Origin: JAGVSZ01 sp963747775
GTDB lineage: Bacteria; Pseudomonadota; Gammaproteobacteria; Burkholderiales; SG8-39
Reading direction: 5' to 3'
Length of the DNA stretch: 64,000 bases
Assembly (NCBI GenBank): GCA_963747775.1
Contig: CAVVGT010000002.1
Coordinates: forward strand, 62,001 to 126,000
The position numbers and the translations under genes were made by a program. A model generated the notes under the pieces. The model did no database searches, was not told the origin of the DNA, and worked only from the letters and a program-made list of their open reading frames with translations. Below, in pieces: positions 60,747-64,000 of this stretch (position 1 is its first letter; every line of letters starts with the position of its first letter).

Positions 60747-61800
60747 CTAAAGCGCCTTCACGATCGCGGCGGTCACGCTCGCCGTCGTGCCCTTGCCGCC
60801 GAGGTCCTGGCGTCATCTCGGCCGTGGCGGTCGTTCTCCTCATCGCCTGCATGAGGCGTTGCGCCCCTGCGTTCTCGCCGAGGTGCTCCAGCATCATGAC
60901 GGCCGTCCAGAAGGTCGCGATCGGGTTGGCCACGCCTTTCCCGACGATGTCGAACGCCGAGCCGTGGATCGGCTCGAACATCGACGGGAAACGCCGCTCC
61001 GGATTCAGGTTCGCGGTCGGCGCCACGCCGAGGCTGCCGGTCAGCGCCGCAGCGAGATCTGGATGTCGGCGTGCAGGTTGGAGGCGACGACGACGTCGAG
61101 CGTGTCGGGCTTGAGCACCATGCGGGTGGTGGACGCATCGACCAGCTCGCGGTCGGTGGCGACGTCGGGATAGTCGCGCGCAACCTCGAAGAAGACCTCG
61201 TCCCAGAGCACCATCCCGTGGCGCTGCGCATTCGACTTGGTGATCAGCGTGAGCCGCTTGCGGGGCCGCTTGCGCGCCAGCTCGAACGCGAAGCGGTGAA
61301 TGCGCTCGACGCCCCGGCGCGTGAAGACCGAGGTCTCGGTGGCGATCTCGTCCGGGGAGCCCGCGGTGCACGCGCCCGCCGCTGCCGGAATACTCGCCCT
61401 CGGTGTTCTCGCGGATGATGACCCAGTCGATGCCCTGGCCGTTCGCGAGCGGGCTCCTGAGGCCCGGAAGCACGCGCGCCGGGCGCACGTTCGCGTACTG
61501 GTCGAACCCCTGGCAGATCGGCAGGCGCAGCCCCCAGAGCGAGATATGGTCGGGCACCTTCGTCGACCCCACGGCGCCAAAGAAGATCGCGTCGAAAGCC
61601 TTGAGCGCCTCGAGCTCGTGCGGATCCGGCCGTCATGGTAGAGGCACATTGGCGAGGTAGTACTCACTTGACCAGGGGAACGCTCGACGGCGAGCCGGAA
61701 CGCCGGACCGTCGCGGTGCGCAGCCGCTTCGAGGACCTCGAGTGCCGGCGGCTATGACTTCGGCTGCCGATGCCGTCGCCGGGGCGACGGCGAAGCACAC
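60747..61800 (-). pseudogene. Tartrate/D-malate dehydrogenase-like (TtuC/DmlA) gene, frameshifted
   Basis: Assembled over three frames, this is an isocitrate/isopropylmalate dehydrogenase-family enzyme of the tartrate/D-malate type: an N-terminal PGDGIG segment near 61775, VPDHISLWGLRLPICQGFDQYANVRPAR, IIRENTEGEYSG, LTLITKSNAQRHGMVLWDEVFFEVA, VVASNLHADI and ERRFPSMFEPIHGSAFDI. The stop is at 60747. The start is not certain; a GTG near 61800 gives about 350 residues, as in the family. It would oxidatively decarboxylate D-malate or tartrate. At least four frame changes are needed. Confidence 0.75.
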
Positions 61801-61859
61801 CGGGAAGGTGGCGAGGGCGCCGATCCAGCGCGCGAGTCGCAGGGTGCGCATGTCGATGC

Positions 61860-62633
61860 TCAGCCGCGGTAGCCGATCGACGCGCGAGATGCTCTCGGCC
61901 GTTTCCTTCGCACGAGCGCACGCCCACGCCGTCTTCATGCGCTCGGCGGGCGCCGAGACCGACAGGCCCGCGACCAGCGCGCCGCTGTCGTCGCGCACGC
62001 CCGCGCCGATGCAGCGCACGCCGAGTTCGGCCTCCTCGTTGTCCACCGCGTAGCCCTGGCGGCGTACGCTCGAGCTCGCGCTCGAGCGCGCCGGCACGCT
62101 GGTGAGGGTGTTGCGGGTGAACTGCGGCAGGCGCGTCCTTTGCATAGTCGCGCAGGCCCGCCGGCTCCGTCCTCCAGCAGGAACAGCTTTCCTGACCGCG
62201 GTGATGTGCAGCGGCGCGCGCGCGCCGATGATGTTCACCACGCGCATCGTGCGAGCGGCCCGCTCGATGTGCGCTCGACGTAGACGATTTCGTCGTCGTG
62301 CCGCACCGAGAGGTTGACCGCCTCGCCGGTCTGCGGCGTGGAGCTCGCGCATGAACGGCAGCGCGTGCTCGCGCACGCTGATGCGCGCCTTCACCAGGTT
62401 GCCGAGCTCGAGCAGCCGGATGCCGAGACGGTAGCTGCCCGGGTCGACGCGCTCGACCAGGCGATCGTGCACGAGCGCCGCGAGGATGCGGTGCGCGGTC
62501 GACGGGTGCAGGCCGCCGATTGCGGCGAGCTTCTTCAGGCCGACCGGTTGCGGATGGCGCGCGAGCACGTCGAGCAGCTTGCATCATCCGCTCGATGACC
62601 TGGATCGAGTTCTTGGCTTCGGCTTTCGCTCAC
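61860..62633 (-). pseudogene. IclR-family regulator, frameshifted
   Basis: Fragments give an IclR of about 257 residues from a GTG at 62633: NSIQVIERM, LLDVLARHPQPVGLKKLAAIGGLHPSTAHRILAALV (winged helix), YRLGIRLLELGNLV, then the effector domain with VVNIIGARAPLH, VDNEEAELGVRCIGAGVRDDSGALVAGLSVSAP and a stop after SIGYRG at 61860. Breaks fall near 62590, 62330, 62270, 62190, 62060 and 61880. IclR proteins often control the adjacent catabolic operon; here it is just upstream of the TtuC-like gene and divergent from lutA. Confidence 0.75.
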
Positions 62634-62734
62634 GGTCGCGTCGGGCGCGATGTCTGGAGCGGAATTCTACACCACGATATGAAACCGGGGGCGGCCACGT
62701 GCCGGCTATGCATCGCGCGCACGATAGAGAACGC

Positions 62735-63468
62735 ATGCGCGTCGGCCTGTTCGTCACCTGTCTCGTCGATCTGATGCGGCCGCGCATCGGCATTGGCGGC
62801 GCTCAAGCTGCTCGAGGACGCCGGCTGCGAGGTCGTCGTGCCGCAAACGCAGACCTGCTGCGGCCAGCCCGGCTAGAATTCGGGCGACCGCGCCTCGGCG
62901 CTCGCGCTCGCGCGCAGAAGGTGATCGCCGAGTTCGAGGCCTGCGAGTACGTCGTCGCGCCGTCGGGCTCGTGCGCCGGCATGATCACGTACGCATTACC
63001 CGGACCTGTTTCCCGACGAGCCCGCCGAGCTCGCGCGCGCCGAGCGTCTGGCCGAGAACACCTACGAGCTGACCGACTTCCTGGTCAACGTCGCGCAGCT
63101 CGAGCGATCCCGGCGAACTTCGACGGCACCGTGACCTATCACGATTCGTGCTCGGGCCTGCGCGAGCTGGGCGTGAAGCGCCAGCCGCGCGCGCTGCTCG
63201 CGAAGGTGGCCGGGCTGAAGCTCGAAGGAGATGAAGGAAGCCGAGACCTGCTGCGGCTTCGGCGGCACGTTCTCGGTCAAGTTCGGCGAGATCTCGCGCG
63301 GCTGGCCGACAACAAGTGCGAGCACGTCGCACGCGAGCGGCGCGGAGGCGGTCGTGCTCGGCGATCTGGGCTGCATGCTCAACATCGAGGGCCGGCTGCG
63401 CCGCACGCGGCGACACGAGACGCGGGTGCTGCACGTCGCCGAAGTGCTGGCGGGAACGAGGAGCGCTG
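62735..63468 (+). pseudogene. lutA: LutA/LldE-like (Fe-S)-binding CCG-domain protein, frameshifted
   Basis: Fragments from the ATG at 62735 match LutA (LldE): MRVGLFVTCLVDLMRPRIG, then AALKLLEDAGCEVVVPQTQTCCGQPG, APSGSCAGMI, YHDSCSGLRELGVKRQPRALLAKV, ETCCGFGGTFSVKFGEIS and GDLGCMLNIEGRLRR. The Cys pairs of both CCG domains are present. LutA works with LutB and LutC in L-lactate oxidation. About seven frame changes occur in 730 bases, so poor local sequence is likely. The exact end is uncertain; the lutB-like start follows at once. Confidence 0.75.
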
Positions 63469-64000
63469 GTGCAGGTCCAGTCGATGCACTTCAAGGCCGC
63501 GCCGCCGCCGCGCTCGCCGACGAGACGCTGCAGGCGAACCTGAAGAGGTTCGGCAGCGGGTTGACTGCGCTGCGCGCCACGGCGGGTCGCGCCTTCGGTG
63601 CGGACGCATTCGAGAAGCTGCGCTCGGCGGCGCGCCGTACGCGATCGTGCCCTCGCGAACCTCGATGCTGCTGAGCGGTTCGAGCAGGAGGCGACGCGCC
63701 GCGGCGACGACGGTGCTCTGCGCGGAGAGCCGCGAGGAAGCGTGCGAGCTACTCCTCGAGATCTGCGCCGCCACGGCCTGAAGAAAGCGATCAAGTCGAA
63801 GTCGATGCTCTCGGAAGAGGCCGGCTCAACGAGGCGCTTTCCGCGGCGGGCGTGCAGCCGGTCGAGACCGATCTCGGCGAATACATCCTGCAGCTCGCGG
63901 ACGAGCCGCCCTCGCACATCATCGCGCCGGCGATGCACAAGATCAAGGAGCGAGGTCGCCGATCTCTTCGAGAAGCACCACGCGCACGCCGCGCAAGACG
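63469..64000 (+). pseudogene. lutB: LutB-like (LUD domain, Fe-S) protein, N-terminal part, frameshifted and cut by the window edge
   Basis: Fragments read VQVQSMHFKA, ALADETLQANLKRFGSGLTALRATAGRAFG, a central stretch in shifted phases, then KKAIKSKSMLSEEAGLNEALSAAGVQPVETDLGEYILQLADEPPSHIIAPAMHKIKEEVADLFEKHH. The latter is a clear LutB/YkgF LUD-domain signature. The start is a GTG at 63469 or the ATG at 63484. The gene runs off the right edge. Confidence 0.75.

Noticed and set aside
1..64000. tRNA or rRNA genes, prophage, insertion sequence or CRISPR array
   Set aside because: No tRNA-like cloverleaf, transposase, integrase, phage structural gene or regularly spaced repeat was recognised by eye; a dedicated scan would be needed to exclude a missed tRNA.

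Overview
The window reads as GC-rich chromosomal DNA of a betaproteobacterium-like organism (Burkholderiales or a relative). The support is gene content and coding style only: a FadE-FadI-FadJ-type beta-oxidation operon, an AtzG/amidase pair, a glutathione S-transferase, SCO1, EgtD, a D-Ala-D-Ala endopeptidase and an RND efflux operon, mostly with ATGA or TAATG overlaps and strong GC third-position bias. No 16S, tRNA or ribosomal protein gene was seen, so taxonomy is an inference.

Layout. 1-5.2 kb: a redox/membrane cassette (MaoC-like dehydratase, DedA-rhodanese fusion, small protein, DsbA-like thiol protein, cNMP-binding thioredoxin-reductase-like flavoprotein) lying between two related receiver-domain fragments. 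5.3-7.6 kb: a frameshifted and an intact alpha/beta hydrolase plus a membrane protein. 7.9-14.4 kb: a complete RND tripartite efflux operon followed by a second DedA gene. 14.5-18.7 kb (minus strand): an ORF6N-domain protein, MFS and membrane protein pair, EF-hand protein, threonine-dehydratase-like enzyme. 18.8-23.7 kb: a protease-dead HtrA-like protein, an exported intradiol dioxygenase, phosphotransferase, GST, GNAT and a DHFR/RibD-like gene. 23.7-24.5 kb: a small lower-GC island (nucleotide-binding/TIR-like fragment and SemiSWEET). 24.5-30.1 kb: DUF1330, GlcD-like oxidase, lipoprotein, outer-membrane barrel, acyl-CoA ligase and enoyl-CoA hydratase. 30.2-35.5 kb: exported metallo-beta-lactamase-fold protein, SCO1, DUF1080 lipoprotein, lipoprotein, sulfatase. 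35.5-40.4 kb: TonB-like protein, cyclase-family hydrolase, AtzG-like plus amidase, EamA transporter. 40.5-42.0 kb: a membrane TIR/coiled-coil protein followed by an integron attC-like sequence. 42-49.4 kb: OsmC, racemase, SDRs, DUF429, hydrolase, thioesterase, ATZ/TRZ-type amidohydrolase. 49.4-56.4 kb: a TetR-controlled beta-oxidation operon. 56.5-60.5 kb: Atm1-type ABC exporter, PBP7-like endopeptidase, EgtD. 60.5-64 kb: tartrate/malate dehydrogenase-like gene and IclR regulator facing a LutA/LutB-like pair, all heavily frameshifted.

How the genes work together. The clearest circuit is TetR-fadE-lipoprotein-fadI-fadJ, with a near-perfect palindrome just upstream of the TetR start as its likely operator; the acyl-CoA ligase/enoyl-CoA hydratase pair at 27.7-30.1 kb could feed the same chemistry. 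The RND genes form one export machine. The AtzG-amidase pair, the hydantoin/Asp-Glu racemase-like gene and the ATZ/TRZ amidohydrolase hint at cyclic amide or ureide catabolism, although they are not one operon.

Caution. Several genes need one to many single-base frame corrections to give full-length products. They are concentrated at 5.4-6.2, 44.0-44.8, 46.2-46.4 and 60.1-64.0 kb, with isolated cases at 23.55, 30.59 and 36.1 kb. Because the broken segments keep family-level conservation and show indels rather than nonsense mutations, sequence error is at least as likely as gene decay. No single undescribed system stands out strongly; the best candidates are the protease-dead HtrA-like protein, the TIR-TM-coiled-coil gene beside the attC-like site, and the receiver-flanked redox cassette.
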